A DNA stretch of 64,000 nucleotides from Belnapia rosea (GCF_900101615.1 NZ_FMZX01000001.1:372001-436000), one strand, 5' to 3'. Positions 17,983 to 29,521 are shown, numbered from the stretch's first letter. The notes: generated from the letters alone by a model not told the origin. Translations and numbers: made by a program.

Positions 17983-19053
17983 ATGTTCAGCCGCTTCCGC
18001 CCGATCGATTGCGACCTGCACCCGATGGTGCCGGATATGCGGGCGCTGACGCCCTATATGGACGAGTTCTGGCGCGACCAGGTGGAGGAGCGGGGGATCA
18101 CCACCCTCGACACCCAGTCCTGGCCGGTGCGCTCGCCGAAGACCATCCGCCAGGACTGGCGCGGTGCCGATGGCCGGGGCGCCGGGACGGTCGAGCTGCT
18201 GCGGGCCCAGTCGATGGACCGGCTCGGCACCGCCATGGGCATCCTCAACCCCCTCTACGGCGTGCAGCTGGTCTTCAACGAGGACATGGCGGCAGCCTTC
18301 ACCCGGGCGCTGAACGACTGGACGCGGGCGGAATGGCTCGACCGGGACGACCGGCTGCGCGCCTCCATCGTGCTGCCGCTGCAGAGCGTCGAGGCCTCGG
18401 TGGCCGAGATCGAGCGGCTGGCGCCCGACCCGCGCTTCGTCCAGGTGCTGGTGCTGGTGATGGGCGAGGTGCCGCTTGGGCGGCGGCACTACTGGCCGGT
18501 GCTGGAGGCCTGCGCGCGGCATGGGCTGCCGCTCGGCATCCATGCCGGCAGCGCCTACCGCCACCCGCAGACCTCGGTTGGCTGGACGAGCTGGTATCTC
18601 GAGGAATACGCGGCGAACCAGCAGGCCTTCCAGAGCACGCTCGCCAGCCTGCTGACCGAGGGCGCCTTCTCGAAATTCCCCGACCTGCGGGTGGTGCTGC
18701 TGGAATCCGGCGTGACCTGGCTACCGAGCTTCCTCTGGCGCCTGCAGAAGACCTGGAAGGGCGTGCGCTTCGAGGTGCCCTGGGTGGACCGGCTGCCGGT
18801 TGAGATCGTCCGTGACCAGGTGCGGCTGACCGTCCAGCCGCTGGATGCGCCGGAGGATGGCGCCATCGTCCAGCGGGTGATGGACCAGTTGCGCTCCGAT
18901 GCGTTGCTGCTCTGGGCCTCGGACTGGCCGCACTGGCAATATGACGGGGATGCGGCGATGCCGCCGGGCATCCCCGAGAGCCTCTGGCCGAAACTGATGC
19001 GGGACAATCCGCTCGCCACCTATCAGCGCCTGCGCGAAGGAGTCGTGGCATGA
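17983..19053 (+). CDS. Amidohydrolase_2 (ACMSD-like) family protein 1
   Basis: This 356-aa TIM-barrel metal-dependent hydrolase/decarboxylase belongs to the amidohydrolase_2 group, which includes ACMSD and aromatic-acid decarboxylases. Putative metal ligands are Asp and His in IDCDLHP (a D-x-H variant of the usual H-x-H), His in GIHAGSAY (about 187) and Asp in ASDWPHW (about 311). The start has a strong ribosome-binding site (GGAGG, GAGAGG). It overlaps its paralogue by 4 nt. Conserved SDxPHW in both paralogues suggests both are active. The substrate is unknown; the neighbours suggest a cyclic or aromatic acid. Confidence 0.82.
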   Translation: MFSRFRPIDCDLHPMVPDMRALTPYMDEFWRDQVEERGITTLDTQSWPVRSPKTIRQDWRGADGRGAGTVELLRAQSMDRLGTAMGILNPLYGVQLVFNEDMAAAFTRALNDWTRAEWLDRDDRLRASIVLPLQSVEASVAEIERLAPDPRFVQVLVLVMGEVPLGRRHYWPVLEACARHGLPLGIHAGSAYRHPQTSVGWTSWYLEEYAANQQAFQSTLASLLTEGAFSKFPDLRVVLLESGVTWLPSFLWRLQKTWKGVRFEVPWVDRLPVEIVRDQVRLTVQPLDAPEDGAIVQRVMDQLRSDALLLWASDWPHWQYDGDAAMPPGIPESLWPKLMRDNPLATYQRLREGVVA

Positions 19054-20159
19054 ACGTCATCCAACCGATCGCCGCCCCCGGCAAGCCCGCCGCCGCCACG
19101 CTGGGCCTCGTCGATGTCGACATCCACCCCCGGCCACACGCCATCGAGGATTTCAGGCCCTTCCTCAGCGAGCGGTGGTGGGAGCACCTGCAGACCTGGG
19201 GGATGCGGGCCCGGCACGGCTTCACCGCCGGGCAGCCGCCCTTCCCGAAGGCGCAGCCGCTGGCCTCGCGCCGCGACGCCTGGCCGCCGAATGGCGGGAC
19301 GCCGGCCTCGGACCTCGATTTCCTGCGCTTCCAGCTGCTCGACAATTACGGGATCGACTACGGGGTGCTGAACCCGCTGCAGCCGAGCGGGCAGGGGGAC
19401 CGGAACAACGGCTTCTCCGCCGCCATGGCACATGCGACCAATGAATGGCAGCTCGAGGCTTGGCTGCGGAAGGAGCCCAGGCTCCGCGGCAGCGTCGTCG
19501 TGCCCTACGAGGACCCGCAGGCCTCGGCCGCCGAGATCCGCAAGCGCGCGGGCGACCCGAATTTCTGCCAGGTGCTGATGATGAGCCGCACGGCGGAGCC
19601 GGCCGGCAACCCGCGCTACTGGCCGATCTACGAGGCGGCGGTGGAGGCCGGGCTGCCGGTCGCCTTCCATGCCTTCGGCTATAGCGGCTGGGCGATGACC
19701 AATGGCGGCTGGCCCTCCTTCTATATCGAGGAGGTGAGCGAGCATGCGACCTCCTGCCAGAACCAGGTGATCTCCCTTGTCACCGAGGGGGTGTTCGAGC
19801 GCTTCCCGGGCCTCAAGGTCATCCTGATCGAATGCGGCTTCGCCTGGCTGCCCTCGGTGGGCTGGCGGCTGGACAAGCACTGGCGCCACCTGAAGTCGGA
19901 GGTGCCGCACCTGAAGCGGGCGCCCTCCGAGTATATCCGCGACCATATCTGGGTCTCGACCCAGCCGATGGAGGAGCCGGAGCGGGGGCAGCACATCCTC
20001 GATACCTGCGAATGGGTGGGCTGGGACCACATCCTCTTCGCCAGCGACTACCCGCACTGGGATTTCGACGACCCACGCGCGGCCATCCCCGGCGTGATCC
20101 CGGCCGAGCGGCGGCGCGGGATCTATGGCGGCAATGCCCGGGCGCTGTACGGGTTCTAG
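19050..20159 (+). CDS. Amidohydrolase_2 (ACMSD-like) family protein 2
   Basis: This 369-aa paralogue of the preceding gene has the same layout: VDVDIHPRP near the N-terminus, AFHAFGYSG (about 208), LIECGFAWLPS (about 260) and ASDYPHWDFDD near the C-terminus. The second half is clearly related to the first protein (TEGVFERFP versus TEGAFSKFP, both followed by a WLPS motif). Its start overlaps the previous stop (ATGA), and only 3 nt separate it from the Rieske gene. The tandem pair may form a hetero-oligomer or act on successive substrates; both ideas are inference. Confidence 0.82.
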   Translation: MNVIQPIAAPGKPAAATLGLVDVDIHPRPHAIEDFRPFLSERWWEHLQTWGMRARHGFTAGQPPFPKAQPLASRRDAWPPNGGTPASDLDFLRFQLLDNYGIDYGVLNPLQPSGQGDRNNGFSAAMAHATNEWQLEAWLRKEPRLRGSVVVPYEDPQASAAEIRKRAGDPNFCQVLMMSRTAEPAGNPRYWPIYEAAVEAGLPVAFHAFGYSGWAMTNGGWPSFYIEEVSEHATSCQNQVISLVTEGVFERFPGLKVILIECGFAWLPSVGWRLDKHWRHLKSEVPHLKRAPSEYIRDHIWVSTQPMEEPERGQHILDTCEWVGWDHILFASDYPHWDFDDPRAAIPGVIPAERRRGIYGGNARALYGF

Positions 20160-20162
20160 GCC

Positions 20163-20576
20163 ATGGCTCGGATCGTCGTGGCGCCGGTGGGCGAGATCCC
20201 CGCCGGCGGGCGGAAGCTGATCGAGGCCGAGGGGAAGCGCATCGTCGTCTTCAACCTCGGCGGTGAGTTCTACGCGCTGTCGGATCGCTGCCCGCATCAG
20301 GGGGGCAGCCTCTGCGCCGGGCTGGTCTCCGGGCATGTGGAGAGCGCGGCACCCGGCGAGTACCGCTATTCGCGGCGCGGCGAGATGGTGCGCTGCCCCT
20401 GGCACTACTGGGAATTCGACATCCGCACCGGCAAGTCCTGGTTCGACCCGAAGCGGGTTCAGGTGCGGCAATTCCCCGCCCAGGTGGCGAGCGGGGCGAC
20501 GCTGGTCGAGGGCCCCTATGTGGCGGAGACCTTCCCGGTGAAGGTCGAGGACGAATACGTGGTCGTGGACGCCTGA
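20163..20576 (+). CDS. Rieske [2Fe-2S] ferredoxin-like protein
   Basis: This 137-aa protein has one Rieske domain. Cluster ligands are Cys43 and His45 (RCPHQGG) and Cys78 and His81 (RCPWHYWEFD). The spacer between the halves is 32 residues, about twice the 15-17 usual in Rieske ferredoxins, and holds SGHVESAAPGEYRYSRRGE. The protein is too short to be an oxygenase alpha subunit and has no transmembrane anchor, so it is probably an electron carrier or small redox subunit. It is the last gene of the AroE-like/amidohydrolase operon. No oxygenase or reductase partner is nearby. Confidence 0.88.
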   Translation: MARIVVAPVGEIPAGGRKLIEAEGKRIVVFNLGGEFYALSDRCPHQGGSLCAGLVSGHVESAAPGEYRYSRRGEMVRCPWHYWEFDIRTGKSWFDPKRVQVRQFPAQVASGATLVEGPYVAETFPVKVEDEYVVVDA

Positions 20577-20833
20577 AGGCGCCCCGGCCACCTCAAATCC
20601 GTTGAGGCCGAGCCATGCCGCCACCCTGAAATCAATGGGTTGGCCCAGATAATTGAGGATTTGAGGGTTTTATCCCCGGGCGCCTTCGGCCAGCAGCGCC
20701 TCATGCAGACTTGAAGCCCGGCCAGCCTGCTTGGCAGGGCGACCCGATGAATAAGGAATGCAGGACGGGCGACCACCGGATTATTGAGAAAGAAGATCCA
20801 TGCAAAAGAATGGATCATCCGGAGGGAACCGAA

Positions 20834-21766
20834 ATGAGCATCCGATTTGGCGGGTCCGGTCCTGATACCCTGCCTGCGACGAATGGCTGGGACCTGCTGG
20901 CGGGTCTTGGTGGTAACGACACCCTGGACGGTCTCGATGGCCGGGACGCGGTGTTCGGCGGCAGCGGCAATGACAGCGTCTTCGGCGGTGCGGGCGATGA
21001 TCTCGTCTCGGGCGGCGACGGGAACGACCGTGTCGTCGGCGATGCCAGGCCGGGCGGCCCGAACCCGGTGGAAGTTGGCGGCACCCCAGGCCGCAACCTG
21101 CTCCTCGGCGGCAGGGGCGACGACCTTGTCCAGGGTGGATACGGCGAGGACACCGCCTTCGGGGGCTCGGGGAACGATACCATCATCGGCTGGGGCTACG
21201 GGCCGCCGAGCCCGTCCGGCGCCGAGGGCTGGGAGGCGCTCGATGACGCCGACCTGCTCTGTGGCGGGGCGGGGCGGGACAGCATCCGGGGCGGGGGCGG
21301 AAAGGATTCCATCTACGGAGGCTCTGGGGACGACACGCTGCAAGGCGGATACGACCTCGATGTCCTGACCGGCGGCCGGGGCGCGGACCGCTTCCTGTTC
21401 GGGCGGGAGGGCATTGCCGGCTTCACCCTCGACAGCGGCGTCGGCCCCGGCAACCGGGATGTCGTCACCGATTTCCGGCATGCCGATGATGACGTGCTCG
21501 ACCTGTCCGGCTACCGCAGCGGCTTCCTGCCCCGGGACACGCCGCCGCCGGTCTTCATCGGCAACGAGGCCTTCCGGGTCAGCCCGGAGGACGGCAACCG
21601 GATGCAGGTCCGCTACGAGGTCGAGGGCGACCGGACCATCGTGCAGATCTACACCCAGTTCAATTTGCCGCCGCCCGAATACCCGCAGCCCGTGCCGGGC
21701 GTGACGGTCGAGATCGAGCTGCTGGGCGTCCGCGGCCTCACCGCCGATGACGTGTTTCTCGGCTGA
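20834..21766 (+). CDS. Small RTX calcium-binding protein
   Basis: This 310-aa acidic protein is almost entirely glycine-rich RTX nonapeptide repeats. At least a dozen GGxGxD-type units lie between residues 15 and 200, for example VFGGSGNDS, VFGGAGDDL and IYGGSGDDT. A serralysin-type C-terminal segment follows (GGRGADRFLF, then DVVTDFRHADDDVLDLSGY). RTX repeats bind calcium and fold after type I secretion; the C-terminus would carry the uncleaved signal. No catalytic domain, signal peptide or secretion genes are visible. The start follows a strong GGAGGGAACC site; longer upstream frames lack support. The function is unknown. Confidence 0.82.
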   Translation: MSIRFGGSGPDTLPATNGWDLLAGLGGNDTLDGLDGRDAVFGGSGNDSVFGGAGDDLVSGGDGNDRVVGDARPGGPNPVEVGGTPGRNLLLGGRGDDLVQGGYGEDTAFGGSGNDTIIGWGYGPPSPSGAEGWEALDDADLLCGGAGRDSIRGGGGKDSIYGGSGDDTLQGGYDLDVLTGGRGADRFLFGREGIAGFTLDSGVGPGNRDVVTDFRHADDDVLDLSGYRSGFLPRDTPPPVFIGNEAFRVSPEDGNRMQVRYEVEGDRTIVQIYTQFNLPPPEYPQPVPGVTVEIELLGVRGLTADDVFLG

Positions 21767-21880
21767 TCCCGCATTCCTCCGCAGGGGCTGAGGCGGGAGT
21801 GGTGTTGATCATTCTTGTATAGCAACTTTCCCGCGGGCATGCAAGGCGAACCCGCCAAGCCCGCGGCGCGTTCGCCCTCC

Positions 21881-22930
21881 ATGCGAATTGGATGGTGCTG
21901 CAAATGGGTGCCGCCGGCGGGCGATAGCCGGCCGGCGGCGGGGATGAACCTGCGCGACACGACGGTCGCCGCGCTCAGCCGGCTTGGCCCGGCGGAGGCG
22001 ACGGCGAAGCTGCTCGGCCTCGTCGAGGGCAACATGGCGGCGCTCGCCGCGCAGGTGGAGGAGGCGGCCGCGGCGCCGCCGCTGGAGCGCTGCCTCCGCA
22101 TCATCTCGAGCGTGCTGCCGGTCTATACCCACCCGGTGGCGCAGCCGCGCTATGCCGAGCCGGTGCTGCGCGAGGCGGTGGAGCGGGGCCTCACCGCCAT
22201 CGGCGCCCGGGCGCGGGCGGCGGGGGTGCGGCTGTCCATGCATCCCGGCCAGTACTGCGTGCTCTCGACCGAGAACCCGCGGGCGCTCGCCAACAGCATC
22301 GCCGAGCTCGACTACCATACCGAGGTGATGCGGATGCTGGGGCTGGCCGGCGGCTGGCACCCGGAGGGGGCGCATATCAACATCCATGGCGGGGCGCGGG
22401 CGCCGGGCGTCGCGGGGTTCCGGCGGGGCTTCGCGCTGCTGGCGGAGGAGACCCGCGGGCTGCTGACGGTCGAGAATGACGAGATCTCCTACGGGCTCGA
22501 CGACCTGCTGTCGCTGGCCGACACCCTGCCGATCGTCCTCGACCTGCATCACCACTGGTGCCAATCGGCGGGCGAGCACATCGCGCCGGAGGACCCGCGC
22601 ATCGACCTGGTGCGGCAGAGCTGGCGGGGCACGCGGCCGATGGGGCATCTGAGCGCGCCGCGCGAGGGGCTGCTGCCGGGCGGGCTCGACCCGGAGCTGC
22701 TGCCGGATTACCGCGCCCTGGTCGCGGCCGGGGTTCCGGCGCGGGAACTCCGGGCGCATTCCGAGCGGATGTGGAACCGGGCGATCAATGCCTGGGCGGT
22801 CGGGCACCTGGCCTGGACCGATCTCGAGGTCGAGGCGAAGGGGAAGAACCTTGCCAGCCATGACCTGGCCGAGGCCGCCGAAGGGACGGCCGGGCGCGGG
22901 AGGGTGGCTTCCATGGCCGCGAGCCTGTAG
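21881..22930 (+). CDS. uvsE: UV-damage endonuclease UvdE/UvsE
   Basis: UVDE nicks DNA 5' to UV photoproducts and other lesions, starting an alternative excision repair. The 349-aa TIM-barrel protein starts with RIGWCCKW and carries the conserved metal-site segments SMHPGQYCVLST (about 121), SIAELDYHTEV (about 140), HINIHGGA (about 166), VENDE (about 205) and LDLHHHWC (about 225). An upstream in-frame ATG at 21815 adds 22 residues that do not match the family; 21881 is preferred. Family proteins usually have about 300 residues, with a variable C-terminal tail as here. It is followed by secG after 38 bp. Confidence 0.9.
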   Translation: MRIGWCCKWVPPAGDSRPAAGMNLRDTTVAALSRLGPAEATAKLLGLVEGNMAALAAQVEEAAAAPPLERCLRIISSVLPVYTHPVAQPRYAEPVLREAVERGLTAIGARARAAGVRLSMHPGQYCVLSTENPRALANSIAELDYHTEVMRMLGLAGGWHPEGAHINIHGGARAPGVAGFRRGFALLAEETRGLLTVENDEISYGLDDLLSLADTLPIVLDLHHHWCQSAGEHIAPEDPRIDLVRQSWRGTRPMGHLSAPREGLLPGGLDPELLPDYRALVAAGVPARELRAHSERMWNRAINAWAVGHLAWTDLEVEAKGKNLASHDLAEAAEGTAGRGRVASMAASL

Positions 22931-22968
22931 AAGGCGGCCTCTGAATTCCGGAACAGTCGCAGCAGCCC

Positions 22969-23295
22969 ATGGCCACCGTTCTCCTCATCATCCACCTCTT
23001 CGTCACCCTGGCCCTGATCGGCGTGGTCCTGCTGCAGCGCAGCGAGGGCGGCGGGCTCGGCATCGGCTCCTCCCAGGGCATGGGCTCCTTCATGAGCGGG
23101 CGGGGCACGGCCAACCTGCTGACCCGCACCACCGGCATCCTGGGCACGGCCTTCTTCGTGCTGTCCCTGGCGCTGGCCCTGCTCGGGCGGGGGACGGGGC
23201 TGCAGGGCTCCATCCTCGATGCGCCCGCGCCGCCGGCCGCGACGACCCCTGCCGCCCCGGTGGCACCGGCGGCGCCGAGCGTGCCGACCAACTGA
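22969..23295 (+). CDS. secG: Preprotein translocase subunit SecG
   Basis: SecG assists SecYE in moving proteins across the inner membrane. The 108-aa protein has two hydrophobic helices (about 2-20 and 57-74) joined by the conserved cytosolic loop LLQRSEGGGLG...GRGTANLLTRTT. The C-terminal tail is Ala/Pro-rich and variable. Position just upstream of pyrG matches the order common in Alphaproteobacteria. The 222 bp between secG and pyrG show no gene. Confidence 0.93.
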   Translation: MATVLLIIHLFVTLALIGVVLLQRSEGGGLGIGSSQGMGSFMSGRGTANLLTRTTGILGTAFFVLSLALALLGRGTGLQGSILDAPAPPAATTPAAPVAPAAPSVPTN

Positions 23296-23376
23296 CCGGC
23301 GGCCCTCCGGGGCCCTGGCCATGGACGGGGTCGTTGACCCTCCTGGCAGCCTCGATGCTTTATCGCGAAAACGTGA

Positions 23377-25158
<1,782 letters not shown>

Positions 25159-25161
25159 GAT

Positions 25162-25201
25162 CCCGGCATGGACCGTGCCTCGGGGCGCGGTCCATGCCGG
25201 G
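25162..25201 (+). terminator. Strong hairpin after pyrG
   Basis: A perfect 14-bp stem (CCCGGCATGGACCG / CGGTCCATGCCGGG) with a 12-nt loop begins 4 nt after the pyrG stop. A second small hairpin, CTGCCGG-AAAG-CCGGCAG, lies at 25222-25239. Neither has a U-tract, so they may act as pause/terminator or as 3' stabilisers. Confidence 0.5.
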
Positions 25202-25320
25202 TGCGTCCATGCCGGCCTCACCTGCCGGAAAGCCGGCAGCCGGCATGCTGCCCGACGGCGCTTGACCTCGGCGCCCGCCGGGCGTCTCTCTCGCCCGCAA
25301 TCTGCCAAAAGGGGAATTGC

Positions 25321-26253
25321 ATGGTCCGGTCTCGCCTCATCCTTCTCGCCCTCCCTTTGCTCGCGGGTTGCGCCCAGATGGGGGAGCGGGCCGAGCCACC
25401 GGCCAGCGCGTCGCTGCGCTTCGCCCAGGCGCTCGACCAGGCGCAGGAGGCGGTGGATGGCGCGGTCGACCGGATGGACAGCTTCGAGCGCATGGCCCAG
25501 CGCGAGGACAGCGCCATCGCCTTCGCCGTCGGCGGGCGGGGGGCGCCGGCCGGGCATTTCACCGCGCCGCCGGCAGGCGCCGCCGAGGCGGCAGGCCGGG
25601 TGATGGATCCGGCCTTCCTCGCCCTCGGCGACTACGCCCATGTCCTGGCCCAGGCTGCCTCCGGCCAGCCGGTGCGCGATGCGACGGTTGGCAATGGCCA
25701 GGTGCTGGCCCGGGCGGCGGCGAACGGGCTGGCGGCCGTGCAGGCGGCGAGCGGCACGCCGGTGCTGGAGCCGGTGCGGCAGGCCGGGCTCGCCGGCATC
25801 ACCGCCCTGGCCGACCTGCCCGGCGTGCTGGCGGCGCAGCGCGAGCGCCCGAGCCTCGCCGCCCTGGTCGAGGAGGGGCAGCCGCATGTGGTCGCCGTCA
25901 TCGCCATGCTGCGGGCGGTGGTCGGGGCGGAGCCGGGCCTCGGCACGCGGGGTGCCATCCGTGCCCGGCACGAGGGGCTGGATGCACAGCAGGCGCGCTT
26001 CCTCGCCGCGCTGCGGACCGATTCCAGGATCGGCGTGGCGGAGCGCTACAGCATCTTCCGGAGCGTGGCCGAGGCGCGGGACAATGACCCGGCCCAGGGC
26101 AACCTCGCCTCGATCATCGACCTGCTGGCGGCGATCGAGCAGGCCCATGCCGCCCTGGCGGTGAGCGGGCCGGATGCCGAGGGGCGGGTGGCGCAGCTCG
26201 AGCTCGCCGTGGCGCGGCTCTCGGCGCTGACCGAGGGCAGCCGGCGCGGGTGA
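25321..26253 (+). CDS. Uncharacterised lipoprotein
   Basis: This 310-aa protein is unrecognised beyond its export signal. Residues 1-17 form a lipoprotein signal (MVRSRLILLALPLLAGC) with an LLAGC lipobox and Cys17 as the likely lipidated residue. The mature part is Ala-rich and mostly helical, with no motif I can name. The start at 25321 follows AAAAGGGG at good spacing. It sits between pyrG and eno. The stop overlaps the GTG start of a tiny membrane-protein gene, suggesting the two work together. The location is probably the periplasmic face of a membrane. Confidence 0.75.
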   Translation: MVRSRLILLALPLLAGCAQMGERAEPPASASLRFAQALDQAQEAVDGAVDRMDSFERMAQREDSAIAFAVGGRGAPAGHFTAPPAGAAEAAGRVMDPAFLALGDYAHVLAQAASGQPVRDATVGNGQVLARAAANGLAAVQAASGTPVLEPVRQAGLAGITALADLPGVLAAQRERPSLAALVEEGQPHVVAVIAMLRAVVGAEPGLGTRGAIRARHEGLDAQQARFLAALRTDSRIGVAERYSIFRSVAEARDNDPAQGNLASIIDLLAAIEQAHAALAVSGPDAEGRVAQLELAVARLSALTEGSRRG

Positions 26254-26498
26254 ACCGGCGGCGCCTCCGGCTGGCGGGATCAGCGGCCGGGGCCTTGGCG
26301 CTCGCCCTGCTGCTCAGCGGGCGTTGGGCCGGATTCGCCGCGCCGCTCGCGGTGGCCTGCATCGGCCTTCTCGTGATGAGCGCGCGGGAGGGCAGTGCGC
26401 AGGATGGCGGCGTCGGCGACGGCCGGGAGGACCATGTGGGCGTGGGCGGCGGCGGTGATGGCGCGGGGGATGGCGGCGGTGACGGCGGGGGCCAGTAG
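26250..26498 (+). CDS. Possible 82-aa membrane protein with Gly/Asp-rich tail
   Basis: An open frame starts with GTG overlapping the lipoprotein stop (GTGA). It has a basic N-terminus (RRRLRLAG), one or two hydrophobic helices between residues 9 and 44, and a tail of Gly and Asp (GDGAGDGGGDGGGQ). No family is recognised. Support is the coupled start, the positive-inside pattern and the clean hydrophobic stretch; the low-complexity tail in GC-rich DNA is a reason for doubt. Confidence 0.42.
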   Translation: MNRRRLRLAGSAAGALALALLLSGRWAGFAAPLAVACIGLLVMSAREGSAQDGGVGDGREDHVGVGGGGDGAGDGGGDGGGQ

Positions 26499-26508
26499 GC
26501 CCGGCTGA

Positions 26509-27873
<1,365 letters not shown>

Positions 27874-27893
27874 ACTCCGACGCAGCCAGGCCA

Positions 27894-27924
27894 CGGCGGG
27901 CGGGAAATCGCGTCCCGCCCGCCG
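27894..27924 (+). terminator. Hairpin after eno
   Basis: A perfect 12-bp stem (CGGCGGGCGGGA / TCCCGCCCGCCG) with a 7-nt loop lies 20 nt after the eno stop and before ftsB. It has no U-tract. Confidence 0.5.
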
Positions 27925-27989
27925 ATGGCGCTTGCCAATTCCCCAGGTGGCTGGTGCTTATAGACTGGGAAATTGGGGGATTCTGGACG

Positions 27990-28319
27990 ATGTCCTTCGG
28001 GCGCGTGCTGAAGCGCAAGCTGGCCGATGCCTTGCCGCCGGTCGGCCTGGCGCTGCTCTGCGGCTATTTCGTATGGCATTCGCTGCATGGCGATAGCGGG
28101 CTGCTGGCGCGCGAGCGGAAGCAGCAGGAGATCGCCGATGCACGCGCCACGCTGGTGCGGGCCGAGTCCGAGCGTGATTCCATGGAGCGGCGGGTGAACG
28201 GGCTGCGCGGCGAGCGGATCGACCGCGACCAGCTCGATGAGCGGGCGCGGACCCTGCTGAACCTCGTCGGCAAGGACGAGATCGTCATCCCCTACGACTC
28301 GCAGCGCCGCCTGTTCTGA
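27990..28319 (+). CDS. ftsB: Septum formation initiator, FtsB/DivIC family
   Basis: FtsB-like proteins form the FtsQLB-type complex that regulates septal peptidoglycan synthesis. The 109-aa protein has one transmembrane helix (about 14-32), then a coiled-coil rich in Arg/Glu (about 38-78: RERKQQEIADARATLVRAE) and a short C-terminal part ending DEIVIPYDSQRRLF. This layout and its position between eno and pdhA are typical of Alphaproteobacteria. The ATG at 27990 sits just before the membrane helix; a longer frame overlaps eno and is not used. Confidence 0.88.
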   Translation: MSFGRVLKRKLADALPPVGLALLCGYFVWHSLHGDSGLLARERKQQEIADARATLVRAESERDSMERRVNGLRGERIDRDQLDERARTLLNLVGKDEIVIPYDSQRRLF

Positions 28320-28323
28320 TCCG

Positions 28324-29379
28324 TCAGGGGGCTGGGGAGGGCGGCGTGGCGGGGCTGCGAAGGCCGACCCAGCGCCAGCCATTGCCCCGCCCGGTGAGGC
28401 GGGCCAGCAGGTCCTGCGCCGCCCAGAAGGCACGGATGCGGCGCCCGCCGGCGCCGGCAAGGCCGAGCCCGGCCCAGGGCGCGAAGGGGTTGCCCCGCGC
28501 ATAGGCCCAGATGGCGATGCGGCATGCAGCGCCCTCGCTGATCCCCCGCCGGTGGAAGCCGGCCGTATCGGCGATCACCAGCGTATTGGCGGCGACGGCG
28601 AGCTTGCGCGGCGGCGCATAGCCGAGGCGCGCCAGCCTCGCCTCCTCGATGCGGAGCGAGCCTTCGCCGGTGAGGCGGTCGGCATGCTGCGCGGCGGTGA
28701 TGGAGACGCGCCGCTCCCAGGCCAGGTGCCGCCGCGTCGGGCGGTGGGAGCCGGGCACATAGGTGAAGCCCGCTGCATCGCCCGGCACATCGGTGAGGAA
28801 GAGCCAGGACTTCACCGTCGGGTGGAAGGTGTCGGTGTGGAAGTGGCTCTGCACATCGACCGGGGCATCGCGCACGCCGCTGAAGACCGTCTGCACGAAG
28901 CGATGCGGGGGCAGGCGGTGGGAGCCGATATAGTCGTGCAGCGCCCGGTAGCGCGGCGTGGCGAGGGCCCGGGCAGTGGCGGGCAGCCCGGGCAGCGTTC
29001 CGGCATCGAGCGGGATCAGCCTGGTCAGCGTGTAGCCGTCGATGAATTCCCGCGCCGGCGTTTCCTGGCCGAACAGCTCGTCGCGCATGCGGGCGAAGAG
29101 CGCGGGCGGCAGGAAATCGGGGATGGCGAGATAGCCGTCGCGGCGGAAGGCAGCGATGTCCTCCGGCGGCAGGGCCGGGGCGAGGCGGGTGCGGCGGCGC
29201 TCGGCCAGGCGGCGGGCGAGGCGCTTGCGGGCGATGTGCAGGCCGCGGCGGTTGAGCCAGGCGCTGCCGAGCACGGGGTTGTCCCGGAAGGATTTCGCCG
29301 TGGTCGCCAGCGCCAGGACATGGAGGGGAGCGAGCAGCCAGCCTCGCCAGCCAGGCATGAATTGGGCTCCAGGCATCAC
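28324..29379 (-). CDS. Phytanoyl-CoA dioxygenase (PhyH)-family protein
   Basis: PhyH-family enzymes are Fe(II)/2-oxoglutarate oxygenases hydroxylating diverse small molecules. The 351-aa protein has the H-x-D iron pair in HFHTDTFHP (about 180), a downstream YVPGSHRP and a distal His in ADTAGFHRRG followed by Arg. RDGYLAIPDFLPPALFARMRD (about 80-100) is the usual N-terminal helix. A longer open frame begins upstream; 29379 and 29358 are both possible starts. It is convergent with ftsB with 4 bp between stops, interrupting an otherwise plus-strand core cluster. The substrate is unknown. Confidence 0.8.
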   Translation of the reverse strand: MMPGAQFMPGWRGWLLAPLHVLALATTAKSFRDNPVLGSAWLNRRGLHIARKRLARRLAERRRTRLAPALPPEDIAAFRRDGYLAIPDFLPPALFARMRDELFGQETPAREFIDGYTLTRLIPLDAGTLPGLPATARALATPRYRALHDYIGSHRLPPHRFVQTVFSGVRDAPVDVQSHFHTDTFHPTVKSWLFLTDVPGDAAGFTYVPGSHRPTRRHLAWERRVSITAAQHADRLTGEGSLRIEEARLARLGYAPPRKLAVAANTLVIADTAGFHRRGISEGAACRIAIWAYARGNPFAPWAGLGLAGAGGRRIRAFWAAQDLLARLTGRGNGWRWVGLRSPATPPSPAP

Positions 29380-29521
29380 GGAAACGCGAGGTTGTTATCC
29401 CGGTCCGCAGGGCCCGGCGCAACCGGAAACTGCGCCGGGGCGGAACCGCTTTGCGGTTCTTGCGCTTCCTCGGGGCCTTCCGGCAACGGGTGGAAAGCCT
29501 GCTGCGCTGCACATAAAGTCC

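Noticed and set aside
25222-25239. Intrinsic terminator CTGCCGG-AAAG-CCGGCAG
   Set aside because: Short stem without a T-run; noted with the larger pyrG hairpin only.
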